From positions 62,409 through 126,408 of the forward strand of contig DKSD01000001.1 of assembly GCA_002473165.1 (NCBI GenBank): a stretch of 64,000 nt of DNA. The letters run 5' to 3'. This stretch comes from Succinatimonas sp. UBA7265. GTDB taxonomy: Bacteria; Pseudomonadota; Gammaproteobacteria; Enterobacterales; Succinivibrionaceae. Of the stretch, positions 8,769 to 17,968 are shown one piece after another; positions within the stretch are counted from its first letter, which is position 1; every line of letters starts with the position of its first letter. The position numbers and the translations under genes were made by a program. The notes under the pieces are model-generated. The model saw nothing but the letters and a program-made list of their open reading frames with translations, did no database searches and was not told where the DNA came from.

Positions 8769-10085
8769 TTAAAAATGCGAGCACAGCGCCTTTAGGATGA
8801 CGTAGTAGGCATCGGCCATGGACTTCTCATCAAAGTCAAAGTCCGGGCTGTGGTGCGGGGCGGTGATATCGGCGCCCACCACAAAATAGCAGCCCTTGCC
8901 CCCGCGCTGCTGCAAAGCCTCAATGAGCAGCGAGGCATCTTCTGAGGCCGAGAACGAGAACGGCACGGTCTTGAGATTTAGCGAGTGGGCGGCGCGCAGG
9001 ATGAGCCCGGTGAGTTCGCGGTCCTGACGGATGTCGCAGGCGCGCCCGCGCAGCGCAAAGCGCGAGAGCGGGCGATCCCCGACTTCGGCCTTCATGAACT
9101 CGTCTTCTGAGAGCTCATCGCAGTTTTGAGTGCCGGCTCCGGCCAGAAGCTCCATGATCTTTGAGTGCATGAGGCTGAGATCCTCGCGCTTGGCGGCGCG
9201 GATCTCGCCTTTGAGGCAGGCAAGCGCCGGGATCGCGTTCACCGGCCCCGGCACATTCACAGCAGCGATGTTGAGAAAAGTCCCGTGTGCGGGATCCGGG
9301 AATTTGAGCGCTTCGTTCATAAACGCGGCTAAAGGCTTTAAGGCGTTAACCCCGAGCTCAGGATGCCCGGCGTGGGCGCTTTTGCCGCGAAAGCACAGCG
9401 AGAACTTCTCGGTGTTGAGGAAGCCCTCAGGCGAGGGGCTGACGAGGCCGGACTTAAGCCCCATGCCCAGATGGAAGCAGTAGAGCTCGTCCACGTCCTG
9501 CAAAAAATCCGAGGCGGTGACGAAAGCGGCGCCGCGGCAGCCTTCCTCGGCGGGCTCAAATATAAAAGAGACCTTGGAGATTGAGGTGTCGGTAAGCAGC
9601 TCGCCGTGGCGGGCCAGCGTGTCGATGAGCGTCAGCGCCACGGCCATGTGGCCGTCATGGGCGCAGGCGTGCGCGCAGCCGTTGTGCGAGACAAAGCCCT
9701 CGCGCACCGGCAGCCTTGAGGGATCGCCGCTCTCGGTCAACGGCAGCGCGTCGAGATCGCAGCGCAGGCAGGCTTCAACCCCAGGTCCCTCGCGCAGCGT
9801 CAGCGTGTACTTAAAACAGGGCAGCGGCGCCTGCGGAACCTGTTCTGAGCCGTGCAGGCGCACGTCCTTGTCCAAAAGCTCGGCATGGCGGCCGGCCTGC
9901 TCGTCCGTGAGGTATTCAAAGCGGCCCGGGAGCGCGGCCAGACGGCGCACCAGGTAGTCAAAGGTGTTCCATTCGCCAAAGGCGCTTTCAGCCAGCTGGT
10001 GCAGATCCCTGCGGGTCTTGCTCAAAAGGCTCTGGACGCTGTCGCGCACTGCCAGAAAATCATCGAATTCGAAGCTGCCTTGCAT
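8769..10085 (-). CDS. AbgA-like M20 amidohydrolase
   Basis: Zinc-dependent M20D peptidase/amidohydrolase of about 438 aa. It resembles the A subunit of aminobenzoyl-glutamate hydrolase: RRDLHQLAE at the N-terminus, RCDLDAL, HACAHDGH metal motif, FEPAEEG with the general-base Glu pair, the dimerisation domain starting at GKSAHAG, and the C-terminal HHSPDFDFDE. In E. coli AbgA works with AbgB, but no abgB or abgT is nearby, so the substrate (an N-acyl amino acid?) is open. I prefer the ATG at 10085, which has GGAGAG just upstream, over the ATG at 10097, which has none. Confidence 0.85.
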   Translation of the reverse strand: MQGSFEFDDFLAVRDSVQSLLSKTRRDLHQLAESAFGEWNTFDYLVRRLAALPGRFEYLTDEQAGRHAELLDKDVRLHGSEQVPQAPLPCFKYTLTLREGPGVEACLRCDLDALPLTESGDPSRLPVREGFVSHNGCAHACAHDGHMAVALTLIDTLARHGELLTDTSISKVSFIFEPAEEGCRGAAFVTASDFLQDVDELYCFHLGMGLKSGLVSPSPEGFLNTEKFSLCFRGKSAHAGHPELGVNALKPLAAFMNEALKFPDPAHGTFLNIAAVNVPGPVNAIPALACLKGEIRAAKREDLSLMHSKIMELLAGAGTQNCDELSEDEFMKAEVGDRPLSRFALRGRACDIRQDRELTGLILRAAHSLNLKTVPFSFSASEDASLLIEALQQRGGKGCYFVVGADITAPHHSPDFDFDEKSMADAYYVILKALCSHF

Positions 10086-10222
10086 GAAACTCTCCATTTA
10101 CACGGTAGACACATTCTAACGCATCATGGCGCCTGCTCCGCGGCAAGTTTGCTTAGCAAATCAGGTCTCGTGCGGTAAGATAGGGGCATTTGTGACATCT
10201 CAGTTAATGCTTAAGGAGCGCC

Positions 10223-11293
10223 ATGAGTGCTGTTGACAGGCTGTGGTACGGCCGCAAAACGCTGGCAGGCTGCGCGCTGCACCTGCCGCTGTTGCCGCTG
10301 TCCTGGATCTTCGGGGCGGTGAGCGCGGCGCGGCGCACCCTGTACGCCGGCGGGCGCCTGAAATCAGACGCCCCTGAGGTTCCGGTCGTGATCGTAGGCG
10401 GGATCACCGCAGGCGGCAGCGGCAAGACCCCGCTGTGCGCGGCGCTGTTAAAGAAACTTTCCGAAAAAGGATTTCATCCGGGGCTCATCTCCCGCGGCTA
10501 CCGGGGCAAGGCGCCTTCCTATCCTTTCATTGTCCATGAGAATTCCGATCCCGCAGAGTGCGGCGACGAACCGCTGCTCTTAAAGCGCAAGGTGGGCGAG
10601 CTGGCGTTAGTCGCTGTAGATCCCGACAGGGTGCGCGGCGCTTTCGCGCTCGCCGAACTCGGCTGCGATGTCGTCGTCTGCGACGACGGCATGCAGCATT
10701 ACGCGCTAAGGCGCGACTGCGAGATTTTGGTGGTTGATGCCGTCAGGCAGTACGGTAACGGCCATCTGTTGCCCTGCGGTCCGTTGCGCGAAGGGATCTG
10801 GCGCGCCGGCACGGTTGACGCGATCGTCTATAACGGCGCCGGCGCTGTCAGGGTCGGCGGCTACAGCATGACGCTCGTGCCCAGGGCCCCCGAGGCGCTG
10901 GACGGCGAAAAAGGGCGGACGCTGCAGCGCGGCACCGCCGTGTGCGCGCTTGCTGGCATAGGCAACCCCGGGCGCTTTTTCGCCACACTAAGGGATCTGG
11001 GGCTTAACGTGCAAAAGACGCTGCGCGCAGGCGATCACGGCCGCGTCGATGAGCGCAGACTGCTCAAAGCCGCCGAGGAACTGCCGGTGGTGATGACGTG
11101 CAAGGACGCAGTAAAATACCAGGATCTCAAAGGCGGCAACCTGTTCTGCGTCGATGTTGACGCCAGGCTTAACGACAATTTTTATAACACCGTGCTCGCG
11201 CGCATCCGCGACGCGAAAAGCTCGGTGTCCAAGCGCGCCGAGGAACACCGCCGCAAACGCGCGCAAAACAGCGCAGAGGTAAAGAGAAAATGA
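10223..11293 (+). CDS. lpxK: tetraacyldisaccharide 4'-kinase
   Basis: Phosphorylates the 4' position of lipid A disaccharide at the inner membrane, sixth step of the Raetz pathway. 356 aa with the family start (RLWYGRK), an N-terminal amphipathic/hydrophobic helix, Walker A-like GGITAGGSGKTP, the SRGYRGK motif and VVVCDDGMQHYAL. AAGGAG lies 6 nt before ATG. It overlaps kdsB by 4 bp (ATGA), indicating coupled translation. msbA, the usual neighbour, is not in the window. Confidence 0.95.
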   Translation: MSAVDRLWYGRKTLAGCALHLPLLPLSWIFGAVSAARRTLYAGGRLKSDAPEVPVVIVGGITAGGSGKTPLCAALLKKLSEKGFHPGLISRGYRGKAPSYPFIVHENSDPAECGDEPLLLKRKVGELALVAVDPDRVRGAFALAELGCDVVVCDDGMQHYALRRDCEILVVDAVRQYGNGHLLPCGPLREGIWRAGTVDAIVYNGAGAVRVGGYSMTLVPRAPEALDGEKGRTLQRGTAVCALAGIGNPGRFFATLRDLGLNVQKTLRAGDHGRVDERRLLKAAEELPVVMTCKDAVKYQDLKGGNLFCVDVDARLNDNFYNTVLARIRDAKSSVSKRAEEHRRKRAQNSAEVKRK

Positions 11294-12048
11294 CAGACTA
11301 CATCGTCGCCATTCCGGCGCGTTACGCATCTACCAGGCTCCCGGGCAAGCCGCTTGCTGATATCGGCGGCACCCCGATGATCCGCCGCGTCTGCGATCAG
11401 GCTTTAAAATCAGGCGCCTCCCGCGTCATCGCCTGCGTGGACGATGAACGCGTCAGTGCGGCGCTTGAGGGCTGCAAGGCTGAGGTGTGCATGACCTCAA
11501 AGGCCTGTAAGTGCGGTACGGATCGCATCGCCCAGATGATCGGGCTGTTGCACATTCCCGCTGACACCGTCGTGGTGAACGTGCAGGGCGACGAGCCGCT
11601 CATCAACCCCGCCCATATAGATCAGGTGGCGCGGCTTTTGAGCACTTCGAAGGCTGACATGTCCACGCTCTGCGCCACGATCACCAATATAGACGACGTC
11701 TTTGATCCCAACTGCGTGAAGGTAGTTTTCGACCGTAACGGCATTGCGCTGTACTTCAGCCGCGCCCCGATCCCCTTTGAGCGCGGAAATTTCTCGTCAG
11801 ATCAGGTCACGGAGCTGCGCTATCCGCACTACCACCACATCGGCATCTACGCCTACCGCGCCGGCACGGTGCTCGACTATACCTCGCGCCCGCAGGCCGA
11901 GGTGGAAAAGTGCGAGAGCCTCGAGCAGTTAAGGCTGATGTACAACGGCTTTAAGATCGCTGTGGGCGTGACGGAGAACCCTCCTGAGACCGGCGTGGAC
12001 ACGCGGGCGGATCTGACGCGGGTCAACGAGATCCTAAAGCGCCGCTGA
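11290..12048 (+). CDS. kdsB: CMP-KDO synthetase (3-deoxy-manno-octulosonate cytidylyltransferase)
   Basis: Activates KDO with CTP for transfer to lipid A. 252 aa, cytosolic. Motifs are IPARYASTRLPGKPLADI at the N-terminus (nucleotide binding), NVQGDEPLI and the HIGIYAYR substrate region. Start overlaps the lpxK stop (ATGA), with AGAGG upstream. The lpxK-kdsB pair is a common gammaproteobacterial arrangement. Confidence 0.96.
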   Translation: MTDYIVAIPARYASTRLPGKPLADIGGTPMIRRVCDQALKSGASRVIACVDDERVSAALEGCKAEVCMTSKACKCGTDRIAQMIGLLHIPADTVVVNVQGDEPLINPAHIDQVARLLSTSKADMSTLCATITNIDDVFDPNCVKVVFDRNGIALYFSRAPIPFERGNFSSDQVTELRYPHYHHIGIYAYRAGTVLDYTSRPQAEVEKCESLEQLRLMYNGFKIAVGVTENPPETGVDTRADLTRVNEILKRR

Positions 12049-12060
12049 GCAGGCGCAAAA

Positions 12061-12099
12061 AACAGGCGGCCGGGTTAAAATCCCGGCCGCCTGTTTATT
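12061..12099. terminator. bidirectional terminator between kdsB and the GGDEF gene
   Basis: A 14-bp stem AACAGGCGGCCGGG with its complement (12061-12074 and 12082-12095) and a 7-nt loop; A-run left and T-rich right sides serve both converging genes. Confidence 0.9.
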
Positions 12100-12109
12100 T
12101 TCACGAAAA

Positions 12110-14449
12110 TTATCTGTCAGGCCTCGGCGGTGTGCGCACCGGCCCCGGAGCCACGCTGCCTTTTGAGAGGCTCACGCCGTTGCCGCCTGCCTGCTTTACG
12201 AGGTAGAGCGAGGCATCGGCCGTTTTGAAGAGCTCGTCGTAGCCTGAGCCGTCCTGGGGTCTTAACGCTGCGCCGATGCTGGCGGTGACGGTCTTGATCC
12301 CGTGATCGGCCATGCAGTCGCTCAGGCCGCGCTGGATCTTTTGGGCCAGGTGGAAGATTTCATTCTTGGACGACAGGCACTGCGTGCAGATCACGAACTC
12401 GTCGCCGCCGAACCTCGCGGTCAGATCCTCGGGATGGCAGACTTTGCGGATCACGGCGGCGGCGCGCTGCAGCGCCAGATCGCCCGTCTGATGCCCCATG
12501 GTGTCGTTTATGGACTTGAAGGCGTCCATGTCCATGACCAAAAGCGCGTCCGTCTGGTGCGGGGCGGTGGTCTTAAAGCGGCGCTCGGCCTCGGAGATGA
12601 GACCGCGCTTGTTGAGCATCCCGGTGAGCACGTCCTGCACGGCTTCGATGCGGTAGCTGTCGCGCGAGGCTTTAAGCTCGCGGGCCTCGGAGATGATGCG
12701 CCTGAGTTCGTTGTTCTTGGCAGTGAGCACGCGGTTCTGGCGCGCCTGCATACGGCTTGAGTGCAGCGTGAACACCGCAGCGCCGATGATGACGAGCACC
12801 GCAAAGAGCACCCCCAGAGCCGGCACGACGTGGCGGCTTAGGAAGTAGCGCACTGAATAGTCCGGCTCGCCGCGGGAGTATTCGCTGCGAAACAGCGATT
12901 CCTGGCTGAGTTTGCGGATGGCAACATCGAGGGTTTCGCCGGCGAGGTACGCGTCAGGACCGGTGACAAAGAGCCTCAGCGGCACCTGCACTTCCTGAGG
13001 GCCCGGGGCTAAAGGCTTTGGGTATTCGGTAAGCAGCTTGTACTCTTGCAGGTCAAAGCGCGGCACGAGCACGGCGTCGGCCTTGCCTTCGCAGACATCG
13101 ATGTATCCCAGCTTTTCGTCAGGCAGCGACAGCACTTTCCACAGCGGCTGGTTTTTGGAGATGTAATCGCCCAGGCTGTGGAAATAGCGCGGCACGGCCA
13201 CGACGGGGAAACTGGGCAGAGCCCGCCCGGAGACGCTCACAAGGCTGAAATTCAAAGTATGCACCACAGAGGTGGTGCGGGTGTCCCGGGGCACATGCGA
13301 GATGTCAGAGAGCACGTCAAAATACACGGAGGTCTGATCGCCGCTGATGCCGCGCATCCTGGCAAAATCCGGCACATGCTCTATTTCAAACTTCAGTCCG
13401 GAACTGACGTTCAGCGCGTTTAAGATGTCGGGAAGCAGACCCTTGAACTCTTGTTTGTTTTGCACGGCAAAGGGCGCGCTGTCGCCGATGAACATTGCCC
13501 GCAAAGGCCCGGCGCGGCGCAGGTAGGAGTTCTCGGCCTCGGTATAGCGCGCCGAGGAGGTCGTGGCCTTGTCGACATAGCGCATGAGCAGCCACGAGAC
13601 GAAATTAGGATTGGTAATGCGGGTGCGGTAGACAGCGGCGTTAACTCTGGCAGTGAGCCCCGAGGCGCTCTTTAAGGCCAAAAGCGACGCGGGCACGGGT
13701 TCGATGACGTCGACGCGGCGCGAGAAAAAAGGCATGAGGTGTGTGCCGTCGTCGACGATGGCGTCGACTTCGCCGCTGCGCAGCGCCGCCGTGAGCGTCT
13801 GGTAGTCAGGGTAGGGGGCGAAAGTGAAGTTCCAGCCGTTGGCTTCGCTGTAATGCCCAAGTTCCCCTAAAAGGTTCTCATCGCGCCAGATGCAGCCTAC
13901 CTTCAGCCCGTTCATGGTCGAGGCGTCATAGATATTGAGATCCTGGCGCGAGGAGAGAGCGTACAGGCTGAGCATAGAGTAGCCGGTTCCCGGCACGGTA
14001 ACGGAGTATTCTGAGAGATCGCGCTTTGAAGGGTAAACGGGGCCTAAAAGATCGATCTCCCCGTTTTTGAGCATCTGGTAGCCTTCATCGCGGCTTACGT
14101 AAATGATGCTGTAGGACCACAGGGTGTTGCGGGAGATCTCGGTTAAGAATTCGCTTAAGTAGGTCTCAAGCGGCAGGCGCTGGCGCGCGTCCACTGTGCC
14201 TGCCGTGTCTATAAGCCCGATCCTGACTTTGCTGTTGCTGACGTCGCTGATGCTCGCAGGCGCTCCGCTGGGTTTCCCGCCGCGCGCCAGCCCTAAATCT
14301 TGGGCATAGTCCTCGGCAGTGGGCCAGGGCACGGAAGATCCCGAGGCGGCACAGATGATCCCCGCTGCGGTCAGTGCGGCCGCAGTGCACAAAAATATCC
14401 TCAGGCCGTGCAAGGGCTTTTTGCGCCAAAAAGCTTTCAGGGACACCAT
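12110..14449 (-). CDS. membrane diguanylate cyclase with two periplasmic solute-binding domains
   Basis: Signalling protein. After an N-terminal membrane segment (within residues 15-35 of the start chosen) come two tandem type 3 solute-binding (PBPb, amino-acid-binding-like) domains, a second membrane helix (HVVPALGVLFAVLVII), a short coiled linker and a C-terminal GGDEF domain. The active site RFGGDEF is intact. The inhibitory I-site RxxD is HPED here, so product inhibition is probably weakened. It should make cyclic di-GMP in response to a periplasmic ligand. The frame is open to 14692, but that extension crosses the antisense of the TPP riboswitch. I chose ATG 14449, directly before a basic stretch and hydrophobic helix; ribosome sites are weak for all starts. 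Confidence 0.8.
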   Translation of the reverse strand: MVSLKAFWRKKPLHGLRIFLCTAAALTAAGIICAASGSSVPWPTAEDYAQDLGLARGGKPSGAPASISDVSNSKVRIGLIDTAGTVDARQRLPLETYLSEFLTEISRNTLWSYSIIYVSRDEGYQMLKNGEIDLLGPVYPSKRDLSEYSVTVPGTGYSMLSLYALSSRQDLNIYDASTMNGLKVGCIWRDENLLGELGHYSEANGWNFTFAPYPDYQTLTAALRSGEVDAIVDDGTHLMPFFSRRVDVIEPVPASLLALKSASGLTARVNAAVYRTRITNPNFVSWLLMRYVDKATTSSARYTEAENSYLRRAGPLRAMFIGDSAPFAVQNKQEFKGLLPDILNALNVSSGLKFEIEHVPDFARMRGISGDQTSVYFDVLSDISHVPRDTRTTSVVHTLNFSLVSVSGRALPSFPVVAVPRYFHSLGDYISKNQPLWKVLSLPDEKLGYIDVCEGKADAVLVPRFDLQEYKLLTEYPKPLAPGPQEVQVPLRLFVTGPDAYLAGETLDVAIRKLSQESLFRSEYSRGEPDYSVRYFLSRHVVPALGVLFAVLVIIGAAVFTLHSSRMQARQNRVLTAKNNELRRIISEARELKASRDSYRIEAVQDVLTGMLNKRGLISEAERRFKTTAPHQTDALLVMDMDAFKSINDTMGHQTGDLALQRAAAVIRKVCHPEDLTARFGGDEFVICTQCLSSKNEIFHLAQKIQRGLSDCMADHGIKTVTASIGAALRPQDGSGYDELFKTADASLYLVKQAGGNGVSLSKGSVAPGPVRTPPRPDR

Positions 14450-14562
14450 TTTTATAATAAATGCCTGTTGATCTGAGCAACATGGCTGATGTGTGTTGAC
14501 ATCGGCCATTACTATAATTTTCTGACATTTTGCACACGCGTACAAGCAGGATTTAGACGCTC

Positions 14563-14591
14563 TTGCGAAAATCGTGAATGGAAACGATAAA
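14563..14591 (+). promoter_or_regulatory. candidate promoter of the thi operon
   Basis: TTGCGA (14563-14568), 17-nt spacer, GATAAA (14586-14591). The inferred start near 14598 leaves about 45 nt before the riboswitch. The -10 is imperfect. Confidence 0.45.
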
Positions 14592-14639
14592 AAGGCCTTT
14601 GAAGGCGCTTGCCATCCAAGGCTCCCGGGCGGATAATCA

Positions 14640-14793
14640 CTTTGCTTGTCGGAGTGCCTTTTAAGGCTGAGACTGCGCTGCAGAATCCGCAATGACCTGA
14701 TCAGGACAACACCTGCGTAGGCAACAAGGTTCCGGCATGCTGTAAACAGAAAACAGACATTGGCAAAGCAACAAACAGCCAGGAGATGCCGGA
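14640..14793 (+). promoter_or_regulatory. TPP riboswitch and thiC expression platform
   Basis: The aptamer spans about 14645-14728: P1 arms CTTGT/ACAAG, conserved GGCTGAGA, GACCTGATCAGGACAACACC and TGCGTAGG, as in thi-box elements. Downstream, CCGGCAT (14732-14738) can pair with ATGCCGG (14786-14792), which abuts the AGGAG ribosome site (14781-14785) and the ATG at 14794. This suggests translational sequestration when thiamin diphosphate binds. No T-run terminator was seen. Confidence 0.93.
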
Positions 14794-16350
14794 ATGTCCC
14801 AGAATTCCCCCGCAGCCGATCCCAAAACCTACCGCCCGGACATCAGGCGGGTCAGCATTCGCGGTGAGCGCGACGGCGTTGAAGTCCCTTTTGATGAATT
14901 AAACCTCTCAAACGGCGAGAAGATCCTCGTAAACGCCGTAAGCGGCCCGCAAAACATTCAAGGCGCGCTGCCGAAGATCGGCAAGCGCTTTGGCACCTCA
15001 GAGCCTTCAGGCGAGGTCAGGCGCTGCAAAAAGACCCAACTTGAGTACGCCCGGGAGGGCACGATCACGCCGCAGATGGAGTATGTCGCCATCCGCGAGA
15101 GCGGCAAAAACGGCCCGGACATGGCGTTCACCCCGCAGACGGTTATGCAGGAGCTTGCCTCAGGGCATGCGGCGCTGCCGTGCAACGCCAACCACCCTGA
15201 ATGCGAGCCTATGATCATCGGCTCGCGTTTTTCGTGCAAGGTCAACGCCAACATCGGCGCCTCCTCCGTGTCCTCAGGTTTTTCCGAAGAGCTTAAAAAG
15301 CTGCGCCTGGCGTTGCGCCACGGGGCGGACACCGTCATGGATCTCTCAACGGGCATAGAAGATCTTACCGGGCTGCGCAACGCGATGCTGCGCGCCTCGC
15401 CGGTGCCGCTGGGCACCGTGCCCGCCTATGAGGCCCTCGATCGCGCCGAGGGCAAAATTGACAACCTCACCTGGGAACTCTTCCGCGACACCGTCATCTC
15501 CCAGGCCCGCCAGGGCGTCGACTATTTCACGATCCACGCCGGCCTTACCGCAGATCTGCTGCCATATGCGGCTTCGCGCAGCCTGGGCATCGTCTCCCGC
15601 GGCGGTTCGGTCATGGCCGCGGCCATGATGCGCCGCGGCGAGGAAAACCTCGCCTGGGAGCATTTTGACGAGCTTTTGGAGATCTGCCATGACTATGACG
15701 TGGCGCTCTCTTTAGGCGACGGCCTCAGGCCAGGCTGCATCGCCGACGCCTGCGACAAGGCCCAGTACGGCGAGCTCGCTAATATCGGAAAACTCATAGA
15801 GCGCTGCCGCAAGGCGGGCGTCCAGGCCTTTGTCGAAGGTCCGGGCCATGTGCCGTTTAACCGCGTCGAGGAAAACGAGCGCCTGGAGGAGATCCTCTGC
15901 GACCGGGCGCCTTTTTACACTTTAGGACCGCTCGTCACCGACATCGCCCCGGGCTATGACCACATCACCTCGGCCATAGGCGGCACGGCCATCGCCGCGT
16001 ACGGCGCGGCCATGCTCTGCTACGTGACGCCTTCTGAGCACCTGGCGCTGCCTGAGGAGGATGATGTCAAGGAAGGCCTCATCACCTACCGCCTGGCAGC
16101 GCACGCGGCCGATCTGGCAAAAGGGCTCCCCGGAGCCCGCGCGCGCGATGACGCCATGGCCCGCGCCCGCGCCGAATTTCGCTGGTTTGACCAGTTCACG
16201 CTCTCGCTTGATCCCATGCATGCCTGTGAGGTCTGGCGCTCGAGGATGCCGGAGAACTGCTCGCACACCGCGGCTTTCTGCTCGATGTGCGGCCCGCGCT
16301 TCTGCCCGATAAGGCTCAACCGCGAACTCACGCAAAAATACTCGCACTAA
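14794..16350 (+). CDS. thiC: phosphomethylpyrimidine synthase
   Basis: Radical-SAM enzyme converting aminoimidazole ribotide to HMP-phosphate in thiamin synthesis. 518 aa, shorter than E. coli ThiC (631 aa) through a reduced N-terminal domain, but the catalytic barrel is complete (MDLSTG, SPVPLGTVP, YFTIHAG, GDGLRPG, EGPGHVP, TDIAPGYDH). The C-terminal 4Fe-4S motif CSMCGPRFC uses C496, C499 and C504. First gene of the operon, directly under the TPP riboswitch. Confidence 0.97.
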   Translation: MSQNSPAADPKTYRPDIRRVSIRGERDGVEVPFDELNLSNGEKILVNAVSGPQNIQGALPKIGKRFGTSEPSGEVRRCKKTQLEYAREGTITPQMEYVAIRESGKNGPDMAFTPQTVMQELASGHAALPCNANHPECEPMIIGSRFSCKVNANIGASSVSSGFSEELKKLRLALRHGADTVMDLSTGIEDLTGLRNAMLRASPVPLGTVPAYEALDRAEGKIDNLTWELFRDTVISQARQGVDYFTIHAGLTADLLPYAASRSLGIVSRGGSVMAAAMMRRGEENLAWEHFDELLEICHDYDVALSLGDGLRPGCIADACDKAQYGELANIGKLIERCRKAGVQAFVEGPGHVPFNRVEENERLEEILCDRAPFYTLGPLVTDIAPGYDHITSAIGGTAIAAYGAAMLCYVTPSEHLALPEEDDVKEGLITYRLAAHAADLAKGLPGARARDDAMARARAEFRWFDQFTLSLDPMHACEVWRSRMPENCSHTAAFCSMCGPRFCPIRLNRELTQKYSH

Positions 16351-16375
16351 GGCCAGGGCGCTTTGCCCCTGAAGG

Positions 16376-17959
16376 ATGAAAACCTTGGATAAGAAAAAAG
16401 AAGACAAAATCAGCTTTAAGAGCACGGGGCCGGTAAGCCGCGCGCTGCTTGATGAACTCCGGCTCGCTCACCCGCAGCGGCCGCCCGTGCTCATCCTTGC
16501 GGCCGTTGACTCAGGCGGCGGCGCCGGGATCACCGCAGACGTGATCAGCGTGCACGACAACGGCGGCTGGCCGCTGCCGTGCACGACCGCGCTGACGGCG
16601 CAGTCGCTGCACCGCGTCGCCGGCGTCGAGGACGTGCCGGCCGACATGTTTGAGACGACGCTGAAGCTCGCCGTCAGCGACTGGCCGGCGATCCGCGCCG
16701 TCAAAGTCGGTTTTGTCTCCTCCAGGGACATACTCTGCAAGATCTTAGACTGCCTCGAAGGCCCGCTTGAGCACGCGCCGGTCGTCTGGGATCCGGTGCT
16801 CACGGCCACGGCCGGGAAACTGGGCAGCGCCGATCTCAAAGCGCAGTTAAAACGCATCCTCGCCGTCACCGACGTCTTCACGCCCAACATCAGCGAGGCC
16901 ATGGAACTTGCAGGCTGGGATGAGGCGCGCTATGACATTGAAGGCCCGGCGGAACTCGGCCGGGTGTTCCTGGAGCAGGGCGCCAAAGCCGTGATCATCA
17001 AGGGCGGCCACAATATCAAGGCCTCAAGGGCGGTCGACACCTTTGTCTCGCCTGCGCTGAGCTTTGAGATGGAACTGCCCAAGCTGCGCGGCGACGGCGC
17101 CCACGGCGGCGGCTGCGCCTTCTCGTCGGCCATCGCCGCGCTGCTCGCGCGCGGCTACGCGCCGCAGGACGCGGCTGTGCTCGCCAAAGCCTATGTCTTC
17201 GAGGGCATCAGCGCCCCGGACTTAATGCGCCAGGGCGAGGATCGCCCGCCGGTGGGGCACCACGGCATGCCGCACAGCCTCGCTTACGCGCCGCGGGTGC
17301 GCGAGTTCGGCTTCCCGGATTTTGGCGGGCCGTTCCGCCGCTGCGGCCTGAGACTGGGGCTTTACCCGGTGGTCGACTCCCCTGAATGGGTGGCAAGGCT
17401 CACCGCGGCCGGGGTGCGCACCATCCAGCTGCGCATCAAGGATCCTGACGATCCCAAACTTTTTGAAAAGATCTGCAAGGCCGTGTCATTCTGCCGCGCC
17501 GCGCGCGCCAGGCTCTTTGTAGATGACTGGTATGAGCTGGCCGTCAAAGCCGGCGCATACGGTGTGCACCTGGGCATGGAAGATCTGCGCACGGCCGATC
17601 TCGAATACATCCGCCGCTCGGGACTGAGGCTGGGCGTGTCGACGCACGGCCCTTATGAGCTTATGAAAGCGCTGCAGTTAAACCCCTCTTATATCGCCTT
17701 GGGCCACATCTTCCCGACGAACACCAAGGCCATGCCCTCGCGCCCCCAGGGCGCGGCGCATTTGCGCGAGCAGGTCGCGCTCGTGGGCGGCCAGGTGCCG
17801 CTCGTCGCCATCGGCGGCATCAGCGAGGACAACTGCGACGGCGTCATTGAAAGCGGCGTCGGCTCTGTCGCGCTCGTCAGCGCCCTGACCAAAGCCGCGG
17901 ATCCTGAGGCCGCAGCCGCGCGCTGGCTCAGGCGCATCGGCTCAGGCGGCGATGAATAA
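16376..17959 (+). CDS. thiDE: bifunctional HMP-P kinase / thiamin-phosphate synthase (ThiD-ThiE fusion)
   Basis: A 527-aa fusion. The N-terminal half (about 35-290) is ThiD: LAAVDSGGGAGITAD, KVGF, DPVLTATAG, TPNISEA, and HGGGCAFSSA, the usual HGTGC anion hole reading HGGGC. It phosphorylates HMP-P to HMP-PP. The C-terminal half (about 325-520) is ThiE: GLYPVVD, TIQLRIKD, VDDWYELAVKAGAYGVHLGMED, ALGHIFPT-x-TK and VAIGGIS; it joins HMP-PP to the thiazole phosphate. Fusion fits one protein catalysing consecutive steps. GAAGG lies too close to the ATG, so TTG a few codons in is an alternative start. Confidence 0.93.
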   Translation: MKTLDKKKEDKISFKSTGPVSRALLDELRLAHPQRPPVLILAAVDSGGGAGITADVISVHDNGGWPLPCTTALTAQSLHRVAGVEDVPADMFETTLKLAVSDWPAIRAVKVGFVSSRDILCKILDCLEGPLEHAPVVWDPVLTATAGKLGSADLKAQLKRILAVTDVFTPNISEAMELAGWDEARYDIEGPAELGRVFLEQGAKAVIIKGGHNIKASRAVDTFVSPALSFEMELPKLRGDGAHGGGCAFSSAIAALLARGYAPQDAAVLAKAYVFEGISAPDLMRQGEDRPPVGHHGMPHSLAYAPRVREFGFPDFGGPFRRCGLRLGLYPVVDSPEWVARLTAAGVRTIQLRIKDPDDPKLFEKICKAVSFCRAARARLFVDDWYELAVKAGAYGVHLGMEDLRTADLEYIRRSGLRLGVSTHGPYELMKALQLNPSYIALGHIFPTNTKAMPSRPQGAAHLREQVALVGGQVPLVAIGGISEDNCDGVIESGVGSVALVSALTKAADPEAAAARWLRRIGSGGDE

Positions 17960-17968
17960 GGAGGCCTT

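Larger units (their letters stand above)
14450..14793. other. divergent region GGDEF gene / thiC
   Basis: Holds the thi operon promoter, TPP riboswitch and expression platform (listed separately). No separate gene is seen. Confidence 0.7.
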
